A DNA stretch of 64,000 nt. Origin: Thermoflexus hugenholtzii JAD2. Its GTDB lineage: Bacteria; Chloroflexota; Anaerolineae; Thermoflexales; Thermoflexaceae. The DNA is taken from assembly GCF_900187885.1 (NCBI RefSeq), contig NZ_FYEK01000071.1:1-64000 (forward strand). The letters run 5' to 3'. A model generated the notes under the pieces. It saw only the letters and a program-made list of their open reading frames with translations, searched no databases and was not told the DNA's origin. Each line of letters opens with the position of its first letter. Position 1 is the stretch's first letter. The position numbers and the translations under genes are program-made. This document shows, piece by piece, positions 1 to 7,946 of this stretch.

Positions 1-150
1 CTCACTGGTGGAGGTCACGAAAGCCGTCAGATTCCCCTCATGGCTGTCGATCCCGATCACTCCCCCCGGCTTATAGGGGATGGGGTCAGAGAAGGGCACG
101 TCCAATCGCGTAACTTCTACCCTCTTATAAAATCTGTCGGGGCATGCCAC
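1..150 (-). mobile_element. TnpB-like (IS200/IS605 OrfB) transposase fragment, cut by window edge
   Basis: Read on the minus strand, the first 150 bases stay open and encode a segment containing YKPGGVIGIDSHEGNLTAF. This resembles the start of the RuvC-like core of TnpB/IS1341 proteins, where the GID aspartate is the first catalytic acid. The frame continues off the left edge. Only about 30 to 60 codons lie between this motif and the next gene, whereas TnpB normally has about 180 residues before it, so the N-terminal part seems to be missing or replaced. I read it as the remnant of an insertion sequence or of a solo tnpB. The match is from motif memory only, over 50 residues. Confidence 0.5.
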
Positions 151-241
151 AATAGATGGGAGCTGGGAACTCCGAGGACCTGTTGAGCGTCTTTCACTCG
201 AGCGACCATATCCATGCGCCAACCCTGAAGGAGCAGGACCA

Positions 242-1126
242 ATGAAACCGACAAATGGGATCGCCTGGCTTGGCATCGCCGGGCTGCTCCTGGCCTGTCA
301 GGCCGGGGGGACGCCGAGCCCGACGCCCACGCCGGCTCCGCCGCTGCAGGCGCCGACGGCCACGCCCACCGCGATGCTCACCCCCACCTCCGCCCCGCCG
401 CTCCGGCCCCTGGCGGTGGTGCGAGTTCAACCGACCGATCGGCTTCACGTGCGCACCGGACCGGGTCCGGATCAGCCGATCCTGGCCGAGCTGCTCCCGG
501 ACGCGACCGGGCTGCTGCCCACGGGACGGGAGCAGACCGTTCAGGGCGCCCGCTGGGTGGAGGTCCGGCTGCCGGACGGGCGGATCGGATGGGTGAACGC
601 GTCTTTCTTGACGGAGGAAGTTTCCCCCCAGGCCTTCTGCGCGGATCCGCAGGTCCAGGCGCTGATCGACCGCCTGGAGGCCGCGATCCGAGGGCGGGAC
701 GGTCCGGCGCTGGCCGCGCTGATCAGCCCGGTCCACGGCTTGCATCTCCACGTCAACCGCCTCAGCGACGCGGTCCGGATCCGTCCGGAGCAGGCGATCA
801 CCCTGTTCACAGACGAGACGCCGGTGCATTGGGGTGTTCACCCGGCCAGCGCCATGGAGATCGTCGGCCCCTTCCGCCAGGCCGTGCTGCCGGATCTGCT
901 GGACGTGATCGATCGCCCCCACGAGCGGCACTGCGGCCTGCTGGTGCCGCCGGTGACCTATCAGCCCGCGTGGCCGGAGGCCTACCGGGCCTTCAACTTC
1001 TACAGCCTGCACCGGCCGGGGACGCCGGGCAATGAGCTGGACTGGCGGACCTGGGTGGTGGGGATCGCGTATGTGGACGGCCGGCCTTACGTGGCGGTGC
1101 TGATGCAGTTCTTCTGGGAGCCGTGA
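242..1126 (+). CDS. SH3b-domain lipoprotein
   Basis: A 294-residue secreted lipoprotein. Residues 1-19 form a signal peptide ending in the lipobox LLAC (Cys19). A Pro/Thr-rich linker follows to about residue 55. Residues 58-125 match a bacterial SH3 domain (RLHVRTGPG, then WVEVRLPDGRIGWVNASFL), a fold that usually binds cell-wall peptides or mediates extracellular contacts. The C-terminal 165 residues are an unrecognised globular domain. The start follows a good Shine-Dalgarno (aaggagcagg). It is probably anchored on the outer face of the membrane. The exact role is unknown. Confidence 0.75.
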   Translation: MKPTNGIAWLGIAGLLLACQAGGTPSPTPTPAPPLQAPTATPTAMLTPTSAPPLRPLAVVRVQPTDRLHVRTGPGPDQPILAELLPDATGLLPTGREQTVQGARWVEVRLPDGRIGWVNASFLTEEVSPQAFCADPQVQALIDRLEAAIRGRDGPALAALISPVHGLHLHVNRLSDAVRIRPEQAITLFTDETPVHWGVHPASAMEIVGPFRQAVLPDLLDVIDRPHERHCGLLVPPVTYQPAWPEAYRAFNFYSLHRPGTPGNELDWRTWVVGIAYVDGRPYVAVLMQFFWEP

Positions 1127-1149
1127 AAAGATCCCCCCACCTTCTTCCC

Positions 1150-1998
1150 TTAGCGATCCTCCTCGGTGTAATAGGCGAGCCCCAGCACGCCTGGCCCGGC
1201 GTAAAGGCCCATCACAGGGGAGAAGGCGGTGAGGTAACACTCCCGGCAGTCGAAGCGGGCGAGGAGCTGCTGCCGCAGGGCTTCCGCCTCCTCCAGGGCC
1301 GCTGCATGGAAAACCGCCGCGTGCACCGGCCGATCCCCTACGTCGCGCGCCATGCGTTCGATCATCTCCTCGATGGCCCGACGCCGGGTACGCACTTTCG
1401 ACAGCACCTCGATGCGGCCGTTCTGCATGGTGAGGATCGGCTTGATCTGCAACACGTCCACGGCCAGGGCCGCGAGGGCCGGCGCCCGCCCGCTGCGGAT
1501 GAGATAGGTCACCGTCTCCAGGACCGCAAAGAAGCGAAGGCGGGGGCGAAGGGCCTCCACCCGAGCGACGATCTCGTCCAGAGATGCTCCCCGCTCCGCA
1601 GCCCGGGCCGCCTCCAGGACGAGGAAGCCCTGGGCCATAGTGGCCGCTTGGCTGTCGATCACCCGGATGGGCACCTCGGGGACCATTTGAGCGGCCAGCA
1701 GGGCCGCGTTATAGGTGCCGGTCATCGCCGCCGAAACGTGGATAGAGACGATCCCGTCCGCTTGCCGAGCCAGCTCCCGATAAGTCTCCAGAAAATCCCC
1801 GATGGACGGCTGGGAGGAAGTTGGCATGATGCCGGCGCGCTGCCAGGCATAGACCTCCTCCGCCGTCACGTCAATGCCGTCCCGGAAGACCCGCTCGCCC
1901 AGGAGGATCCGCACAGGGACGATGCGGATCCCATAGGCCTCGACCAGCTCCGGGGGCAGACACGCCACGCTATCCGTGACCACCGCGATCCTCGCCAT
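1150..1998 (-). CDS. DegV family fatty-acid-binding protein
   Basis: This 282-residue protein begins MARIAVVTDSVACLPP, the typical DegV N-terminus, and keeps the family's later segments (TSSQPSIGDF, SIHVSAAMTGTY, ARVEALRPRLRF). DegV/FakB proteins hold a fatty acid for phosphorylation by the kinase FakA; the acyl-phosphate can feed PlsX/PlsY. The ATG at 1998 was chosen over an upstream in-frame ATG because it has a GAGGGAG ribosome site and matches the family start. The next gene upstream on the same strand is PlsY-like, which supports a lipid role. No FakA is in the window. Confidence 0.85.
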   Translation of the reverse strand: MARIAVVTDSVACLPPELVEAYGIRIVPVRILLGERVFRDGIDVTAEEVYAWQRAGIMPTSSQPSIGDFLETYRELARQADGIVSIHVSAAMTGTYNAALLAAQMVPEVPIRVIDSQAATMAQGFLVLEAARAAERGASLDEIVARVEALRPRLRFFAVLETVTYLIRSGRAPALAALAVDVLQIKPILTMQNGRIEVLSKVRTRRRAIEEMIERMARDVGDRPVHAAVFHAAALEEAEALRQQLLARFDCRECYLTAFSPVMGLYAGPGVLGLAYYTEEDR

Positions 1999-2101
1999 GG
2001 CTCTCCCTCGGAGAAGGGATCGGGCAGGACTGCGCTCCCGCGCCTCGAAGCGTCCGGCGTGTGAGGATCCCCAGGGCCTGTAGAGACCGGAGGGAGAAGG
2101 G

Positions 2102-2761
2102 TTATGGCCGGCCCGGGTGGCGGAACATCCAGGCCTCCCAGGAAGCAACATCCCGGTCCAGCCAGAGGCGTCGCCAGAGCACCCGCCGCCGCTCCGCAGG
2201 GTCCGCCGGAAGCGGCTCCCGATTGGCCTCCAGGCGTTTGACTACGGTGATCCCCAGCATGCCCAGCGCCCCCGCGACGACCTCCGACGGCCCGTTGAGG
2301 AGGAGGACGAAGCCCGGCAGGGCCGCGATGGCCAGGAGGGCCGTCACCGCGGTCAGACGCAGCCCTCGCCCGACGGCGAGGCCTCCCAGGATCCACAGCG
2401 CCCCGGGAGGGAACAGCACCCCCAGCCACCCGAGGAAGGGCCCGATGCCCCGACCGCCGTGGAAGCCCAGGAAGAGCGGCCAGTTATGACCCAGCACAGC
2501 GGCCAAGCCGGCGGCCACCGCCACGCCCCGGGGACGTCCCAGGCTCATGGCCAGGAGAGCCGGCGCGGCTCCCTTCAGGACATCCAGGAGGCCGACCGGG
2601 AGAAGGGCCCAGCGGGACACGTGGTAATACACCATGGTCGCGCTGATCGTGCGGCTGCCCCACTGCCGCAGATCCACCCTCCGCAGGAGGCGGCCGGCAA
2701 GGTAAGCGGTGGGAATGGAGCCCAGAAGATAACCCAGCAGGATAAGTCCGAAATCCTCCAT
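2102..2761 (-). CDS. plsY: PlsY-like glycerol-3-phosphate acyltransferase
   Basis: A 219-residue membrane protein with several hydrophobic helices. It carries the PlsY landmarks LLGSIPTAYL near the N-terminus and GHNWPLFLGFHGGRG near residue 95, close to the family's GHxxPxFxxFxGGKG. PlsY transfers an acyl group from acyl-phosphate to glycerol-3-phosphate, the first step of phospholipid synthesis. The middle signature, normally GSGNIGATN, reads GSRTISATM here, so the active-site loop is diverged. About 100 bases separate it from the downstream DegV/FakB-like gene, and the two are probably co-transcribed. Family membership is firm; activity is inferred. Confidence 0.8.
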   Translation of the reverse strand: MEDFGLILLGYLLGSIPTAYLAGRLLRRVDLRQWGSRTISATMVYYHVSRWALLPVGLLDVLKGAAPALLAMSLGRPRGVAVAAGLAAVLGHNWPLFLGFHGGRGIGPFLGWLGVLFPPGALWILGGLAVGRGLRLTAVTALLAIAALPGFVLLLNGPSEVVAGALGMLGITVVKRLEANREPLPADPAERRRVLWRRLWLDRDVASWEAWMFRHPGRP

Positions 2762-2952
2762 CGCTCCCTCCGCCCGGGAAACCGCTTCGAGGCGCTGAAG
2801 GAGCCACCTCTTTTCAGCATACCCCGGATCACGCGAACTTTCCAGAGCCCCTGCCGGGATTTCCCGCCATCCCCAGAACGGGCGAAAATGAAGCCGGACG
2901 GGGCCGGAGAAAGGCGCATCACCCCTTCACCACACAATGGAAGGAGGATTGG

Positions 2953-3579
2953 ATGAGGGGAATCGGAGCTTGCGGGCGGATCGGGTTGTTGCTGATCCTC
3001 GGGTTCGGATGCCGGCCATCGCCCGTGCCGGCCTCCCCAACTCCAGCAGGCCAGCCCTCCCCTGTGCCGGTCTTACCCACCGCCGCTCCTGTCCCTGCGA
3101 CACCGGAGGAGAAGATCCGTGAGCTCCGGCTCCGCAGCCCGGCCTTCGCGGATGGGGATCCGATTCCCGTGGCGTATACATGCACCGGAGCGGATCGCTC
3201 GCCTCCTCTGCGCTGGGACGCGCCCCCGCCGGGAACCCGCAGTCTGGCGCTGATCATGGACGATCCGGATGCGCCGGGAGGACGGTTCATCCATTGGGTG
3301 CTGTATCAGATCCCGCCCGACCGCACGGAGCTCCCGGAGGGCGTGCCGGCGGAGCCTGCGGTGGAAGGTATCGGGTTCCAGGGGCGGAACGACTTCGGGC
3401 GTATCGGATACGGAGGCCCATGCCCGCCGCCGGGCCCGGCCCACCGCTATCGGTTCACGCTCTACGCCCTGGACATCTCCCTGGATCTTCCGCCCGGCGC
3501 CGACGCCGCAGCGGTGGAGCAGGCCATCCAGGGCCACATCCGGGGGATCGGGCGACTGGTTGGGCGCTACGGGCGATGA
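2953..3579 (+). CDS. PEBP / YbhB-YbcL family lipoprotein
   Basis: A 208-residue protein. An N-terminal signal peptide ends near GFGC (a loose lipobox). A short Pro-rich spacer leads into a phosphatidylethanolamine-binding protein domain from about residue 55. Family motifs are visible: GDPIPVAYTCTGAD, SLALIMDDPDAPGG (the ligand-pocket DPDxP), FIHWVLY and GGPCPPPG. Bacterial YbhB/YbcL proteins bind small anionic ligands, but their substrates are poorly defined. The start has a strong aaggagg site 5 bases upstream. It is transcribed divergently from the PlsY/DegV pair across a 190-base gap. Confidence 0.9.
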   Translation: MRGIGACGRIGLLLILGFGCRPSPVPASPTPAGQPSPVPVLPTAAPVPATPEEKIRELRLRSPAFADGDPIPVAYTCTGADRSPPLRWDAPPPGTRSLALIMDDPDAPGGRFIHWVLYQIPPDRTELPEGVPAEPAVEGIGFQGRNDFGRIGYGGPCPPPGPAHRYRFTLYALDISLDLPPGADAAAVEQAIQGHIRGIGRLVGRYGR

Positions 3580-3598
3580 GCCACGTCCACCGGGACGG

Positions 3599-4831
3599 TT
3601 ATCCTCCCCCGGTCGCCGAAAGCAGCGCCACTACGCGATCGAGGATCGCCTCCGCGACGGCGGCTTTGCTCATCAGCGGGAGCGGCTCGATGCGGCCCCG
3701 GGCGTCGATGAGGGTGACCCGATTGGTGTCCACCGCGAACCCGGCCCCGGGCTCCGTCACATCGTTGGCGACGATGAGGTCCAGCCCCTTCGCTTGAAGC
3801 TTCGCCTGGGCGTTCTCCAGAAGGTCGCGGGTTTCCGCAGCGAACCCTACGATCACATGGGGTTTGCCGGCGGAGGCGCGGCGGGCGGCCACGCCCGCGA
3901 GGATGTCCACCGTCGGGATGAGCTCCAGGGTGAGCCCTTCCCCCCGCTTGATTTTAAAAGGCCGGCTTTGGGCGGGGCGGTAATCCGCCACCGCGGCGGC
4001 CATCAAGAGGACATCGGCGGCCTCGGCTTCCCGCCAGACCGCCTCCGCCATCTCCGCGGCGGTCCCCACATCGATGCGGCGGGCCCCGATAGGGGTCTCC
4101 AGGGCAACCGGTCCGGCGATCAGCACCACTTCCGCGCCGCGGTCCAGGGCGGCCTGGGCCAGGGCGAAGCCTTGCTTCCCTGAGGATCGGTTCCCGATGA
4201 AGCGAACGGGATCGATGGGCTCATAGGTGGGGCCGGCGGTGACCACCACCCGGCGGCCGGCCAGCGGGCCGTTCCGCCCCAGCGCCCGGCGGATGTGTCC
4301 CAGGATCTCTGCGGGCTCCACCATCCGTCCCCACCCCTCCAGGCCGGAAGCCATGCGGCCATAGGCGGGGCCGATGATCTCCACTCCCCGGGCCCGGAGC
4401 CGCGCCACGTTCTCCTGGGTCGCCGGATGGGACCACATCCCCCCGTCCATCGCAGGAGCGACCAAGATCGACGCCCGGGCCGCCAAGCACAACGTGCTGA
4501 GCAGATCATCCGCCAGGCCATGGGCCATCTTGGCCAGGAAATCCGCCGTGGCCGGGGCGATCACCACCAGATCCGCGGCCTCGCCCAAGGCGATATGGGG
4601 CAACGCGGTTTCCGGGGTGGGTGTCCAGAGATCCGTGTACACCGGCCGGCCCGTGAGGGCCTGGAAGGTGAGCGGGGCGATGAAGCGCGTGGCGGCAGCG
4701 GTCATCACCACGTCCACCCGGGCGCCGGCCTGGGTCAGCTTGCTGGCCAGGTCCGCCGCCTTATACGCGGCGATCCCCCCCGTGATCCCCAGGACGATCC
4801 GTCGATCTTTCAAGACTGGGATCGGTTCCAT
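3599..4831 (-). CDS. coaBC: bifunctional phosphopantothenoylcysteine decarboxylase/synthase
   Basis: A 410-residue fusion of CoaC and CoaB. The N-terminal flavoprotein decarboxylase (residues 7-175) has GITGGIAAYKA, LPHIALGEAADLVVIAPATA with the catalytic His, and VAPAMDGGMW. The C-terminal synthetase has GPTYEPIDPVRFIGNRSSGK and VGFAAET. Together they turn 4'-phosphopantothenate and cysteine into 4'-phosphopantetheine for coenzyme A. One oddity: the usual PxMNxxMW substrate-clamp motif reads PAMDGGMW, with Asp for Asn. ATG 4831 was preferred over an upstream ATG at 4858, as the protein core starts right after it. It lies downstream of xpt on the same strand. Confidence 0.93.
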   Translation of the reverse strand: MEPIPVLKDRRIVLGITGGIAAYKAADLASKLTQAGARVDVVMTAAATRFIAPLTFQALTGRPVYTDLWTPTPETALPHIALGEAADLVVIAPATADFLAKMAHGLADDLLSTLCLAARASILVAPAMDGGMWSHPATQENVARLRARGVEIIGPAYGRMASGLEGWGRMVEPAEILGHIRRALGRNGPLAGRRVVVTAGPTYEPIDPVRFIGNRSSGKQGFALAQAALDRGAEVVLIAGPVALETPIGARRIDVGTAAEMAEAVWREAEAADVLLMAAAVADYRPAQSRPFKIKRGEGLTLELIPTVDILAGVAARRASAGKPHVIVGFAAETRDLLENAQAKLQAKGLDLIVANDVTEPGAGFAVDTNRVTLIDARGRIEPLPLMSKAAVAEAILDRVVALLSATGGG

Positions 4832-4880
4832 CCATTGCGCTCCGTGTGCGGCTCTCACAAACCTGACGCGCTATCTGGCT

Positions 4881-5450
4881 TCACTCCAGGAGGATCCGGT
4901 CGCCCTCCACGCCGGTGACCACCGCCAGGGATTCGATGGGCACGTTCAGGGATCGCAGTCGATCCCGCCCGCCCTCGAAGCGCTTCTCGATCACCGCGCC
5001 GATCCCCACCACCCGAGCGCCAGCGGCCTGAGCCAGCCGGGCCAGCGCCAAGATGGTCGCCCCGGTGGCCAGGAAGTCGTCGACGATCAAGACCCGATCC
5101 CCCGGCCGCAGATAGTCGGCGGCCACCAGCAACGTCACATCCCCACCTTTAGTGTGGGAGGGAGCGGTGGCGAAAAAGACGTCATCCCCCATCGTGAGGG
5201 GCTTGTGCTTGCGGGCGAAGACCAAGGGCACCCCCAGGGCGTAGGCGGTCATCAGCGCCGGCCCGATCCCGGAGATCTCCGCGGTCAGCACCTTGGTGGG
5301 CTCCAGGTGGCGGAACCGCCGGGCGAGCTCCTGCCCGCACGCGGCGATCAGGGCGGGGTCGATCTGATGGTTCAGGAAGGCATCCACTTTGATGATGCCG
5401 TTCCCCAGATGACGTCCATAACGCCGGATCGCTTCTTTCAACGCTTCCAC
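4881..5450 (-). CDS. xpt: xanthine phosphoribosyltransferase
   Basis: At 189 residues this matches Xpt length. It converts xanthine and PRPP to XMP for purine salvage. The PRPP-binding motif RVLIVDDFLATGAT lies around residues 110-125. The family-specific regions KVDAFLNHQIDP and PTKVLTAEISGIGPA are also present. I set the start at GTG 5450, after a GGGAGG site 5-6 bases upstream, because the protein then begins VEALKEAIRRYG as Xpt proteins do; the frame stays open upstream but does not look coding. No purine riboswitch-like structure was found in the 135-base leader. Confidence 0.88.
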   Translation of the reverse strand: MEALKEAIRRYGRHLGNGIIKVDAFLNHQIDPALIAACGQELARRFRHLEPTKVLTAEISGIGPALMTAYALGVPLVFARKHKPLTMGDDVFFATAPSHTKGGDVTLLVAADYLRPGDRVLIVDDFLATGATILALARLAQAAGARVVGIGAVIEKRFEGGRDRLRSLNVPIESLAVVTGVEGDRILLE

Positions 5451-5585
5451 CGGAAACCTCCCTTTGAAAGGCTTCGTATCGGATTCGGGCCAAGCAGAGA
5501 TCTTCCAGCCCGGGTGTTCTCCTGGAAGAAGTTTGATCCGAGCCCCGTGGAAGGGCAAGGGGGCCAAGATAAGGAAGCGCGCGGC

Positions 5586-7946
5586 TCACCGCCGCGGGCG
5601 CACGCGGATGAGGCCGAGGATCAGACGGCGGGCGGTCGGATCGGCCCCCTCCCCGCTCACCGGCAGCCGTTCCCCGGTCTCCAGCAGATACATCCCGGCC
5701 TCCAGGAGATAGTCCCCGGCGGGCATCTCCGCTGGCAGCCGGAGCACATAGCGATCCCGCAACGGCTGACCGGGGATCCAGTGGGTGGTCGGATACGCCC
5801 CCTCCAGGGGAACCTGATCGTCCTGGGCCCACACCGGGTTGCCGGTGGCCGGGTTCCAGGCCTCTCCGATCAGATGGGTGAACACCACATAGGAACGGGG
5901 GATCGGACTCTCCGCCTCCCAGTAGAGGTCCAGAAACAGCGTATCCCCCGGCGCCGCCTCCGGTGGATCCCCCTGCTGGACCCCATACAGGCTGTAACCC
6001 AGGAAGCGAATCCGATTCCCCAGGCGCGCGGACATCGGACGGGCGATCTCCGAGGGGGAAGGAGGAGGGATCGTCCCCTCCACCCGGAACGCCGGGATCG
6101 TCACCGATCCGTCTCCTTCCGCCTCAACCCAGACGACGTAATCTCCCGAAGGCGTGTAAGGGGTGACGGGAAGTTCCAGCGAACCCCGTCGGATCCCTGA
6201 TCCCGCCGGGACATGGAGCTCCGTCCGAGCGACCCGCTGATCGGGCCTGCGGATCCATTCCACTGTTAAGGAGAGCGGACGGCCAGGCTGCAGGTAAAGG
6301 CCGATGCGCATGGTCTCCCCGGGCCGGAACCCACGCCCCACCCGATCGTATCCGAGGAAGATTCCAGACGGATCCTTCAGGCGATGGATTTCGTTCAAGC
6401 GGGCCAGGTTCTCCGCGGGGACCGCAGGCTCCTGAGGAGAGGCTACATACAAGATCAGAGCGTTGTGGCCGAAGGGGAACTCCAACACGCGATGAAGATG
6501 GGCGTCCAGCCACCGTTCCACCCAGCCCTCGGGGTCCTGGAGGTGGCTTTCCACCCGGGCCAGCCAGATCCGCGGATGGGCCCGAACGATCCCCTCCAGC
6601 TCCCCCCCCACCGTGTCCGATCGAACCGGGACAGCCTGCCGGGGGACCGGATACACCGGCGGGAGGCCGTTCGTCCCATCGATCCGCTCGTAGTAATACT
6701 GAAACTCCGGCGCGCGGTCCCCGGAGACCAGGATCACGCCATCCCCGGGTCGAGCGTAAACCCGGATCAGGAAGGGAAGAAGGGCCGGATCCGCCCGCCA
6801 GTGGCGGTTGGCGTAATACGCTGGGAGCGAGGCCAGCGATAGGCCGAAGGCGCCCAGCGCCAGCACAAGGGCGAAAGGTCGGAGGCGGGGGATGGAGAAA
6901 GCCCGGGCGATGGAGAACGCCAGCAAGAGGCTGAAGTAAGGTAGAGCGGGGAGGAAGTAACGCGCCTCCAGGCGGGGCGTATACAGGAAAGACCGGGGGC
7001 GGGTGATCAGCCAGACCGCAACGGGCTGGAGAGCCAGCCCGATGCTGAGCAGGGCCAGAGGAAACAGATCCCGTATCCGGCGCGTCGCGCGCACGGCTTC
7101 CCGCGCGGCGACGGCGATCCCGGGGAGCATCCCGGCGATCAGAAGCACAGCAGGCCCAGCCCATCGCTCCACATCGGTCGAGATCCCCGTCGTCCAGAGC
7201 ACCGCGCTCAACTGCAACACGGCGGACCACCCAGGGGGCGGACCGCCCGCCGACCAGGTGGCCATGCGAGGCAAGGCAAAGGCGAGCCACCCGAGCATCA
7301 GGAGCGCGAGCGTTCCGTGGGCGAGCAGCCATCGCGGCCAAGCGCGCCGGGGGATGGCCCACAGCAGGCTGAGGCTCTGGGGGATCCAGGCGAAGAGGGC
7401 CAGATAGACCGAGAAGAGGGCGATTGAGCTGCTCAGCGCCCACGCGCCCCATATCCGGAAGGAACCCGGTTTGCATGCGACCCGCAACGCAAAGAACGCG
7501 GAGAGGGCGATCCCAAGGGCCGCCAGGGCATACATCCGGGTTTCCTGGGACCACCAGATGTGAAAACGGGAGAGACCCAGAAGCCAGAGGGCAAGGAGTT
7601 GGACGCCGGGTCCGCCCAGCCGGCGGCCGGCAGCCCCCGCTGCGGCCACGGTGAGGACCCCAAAGGCCACTGATGGGAATCGAGCGGCGAACTCCCCATC
7701 CCCCGCCAGCCGGATCCAGGGCCAGAGCAGCGCATAGTAAAGCGGGGGGTGAGTGTCCCGCGCCGTCCCCCAAATCATCTCGGGGAACGGACGGCGGGCC
7801 AGCCCGATGGTGAACCCTTCGTCCCACCAGACGTTTGCCTCGCCCAGGCGATGGACGCGCAGGGCGAATGCAACCAGCAACCCCACAAGGGCCAGGACCC
7901 GGTATGCCATCGCGCTCTTTAACTCGCCGCTTCGAGAGGAGCTCAT
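5586..7946 (-). CDS. GT-C/GT39-like membrane glycosyltransferase with large C-terminal domain
   Basis: A 786-residue protein. Roughly the first 400 residues hold about ten hydrophobic helices. After the first helix comes VWWDEGFTIGLARR, the Asp-Glu external-loop motif of ArnT/PMT-like (GT39, GT-C) enzymes, which move sugars from polyprenyl-phosphate carriers outside the membrane. The last 380 residues are soluble and look extracellular, with two beta-rich repeats (PGETMRIGLYLQ, PGDTLFLDLYWE), and may bind carbohydrate. The start overlaps the upstream gene's stop by four bases (ATGA), so the two are probably translated together. Donor and acceptor cannot be told from sequence. Confidence 0.75.
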   Translation of the reverse strand: MSSSRSGELKSAMAYRVLALVGLLVAFALRVHRLGEANVWWDEGFTIGLARRPFPEMIWGTARDTHPPLYYALLWPWIRLAGDGEFAARFPSVAFGVLTVAAAGAAGRRLGGPGVQLLALWLLGLSRFHIWWSQETRMYALAALGIALSAFFALRVACKPGSFRIWGAWALSSSIALFSVYLALFAWIPQSLSLLWAIPRRAWPRWLLAHGTLALLMLGWLAFALPRMATWSAGGPPPGWSAVLQLSAVLWTTGISTDVERWAGPAVLLIAGMLPGIAVAAREAVRATRRIRDLFPLALLSIGLALQPVAVWLITRPRSFLYTPRLEARYFLPALPYFSLLLAFSIARAFSIPRLRPFALVLALGAFGLSLASLPAYYANRHWRADPALLPFLIRVYARPGDGVILVSGDRAPEFQYYYERIDGTNGLPPVYPVPRQAVPVRSDTVGGELEGIVRAHPRIWLARVESHLQDPEGWVERWLDAHLHRVLEFPFGHNALILYVASPQEPAVPAENLARLNEIHRLKDPSGIFLGYDRVGRGFRPGETMRIGLYLQPGRPLSLTVEWIRRPDQRVARTELHVPAGSGIRRGSLELPVTPYTPSGDYVVWVEAEGDGSVTIPAFRVEGTIPPPSPSEIARPMSARLGNRIRFLGYSLYGVQQGDPPEAAPGDTLFLDLYWEAESPIPRSYVVFTHLIGEAWNPATGNPVWAQDDQVPLEGAYPTTHWIPGQPLRDRYVLRLPAEMPAGDYLLEAGMYLLETGERLPVSGEGADPTARRLILGLIRVRPRR

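Noticed and set aside
5451-5585. Purine riboswitch before xpt
   Set aside because: No three-way junction or conserved loop sequences of the purine aptamer were seen in the 135-base leader.
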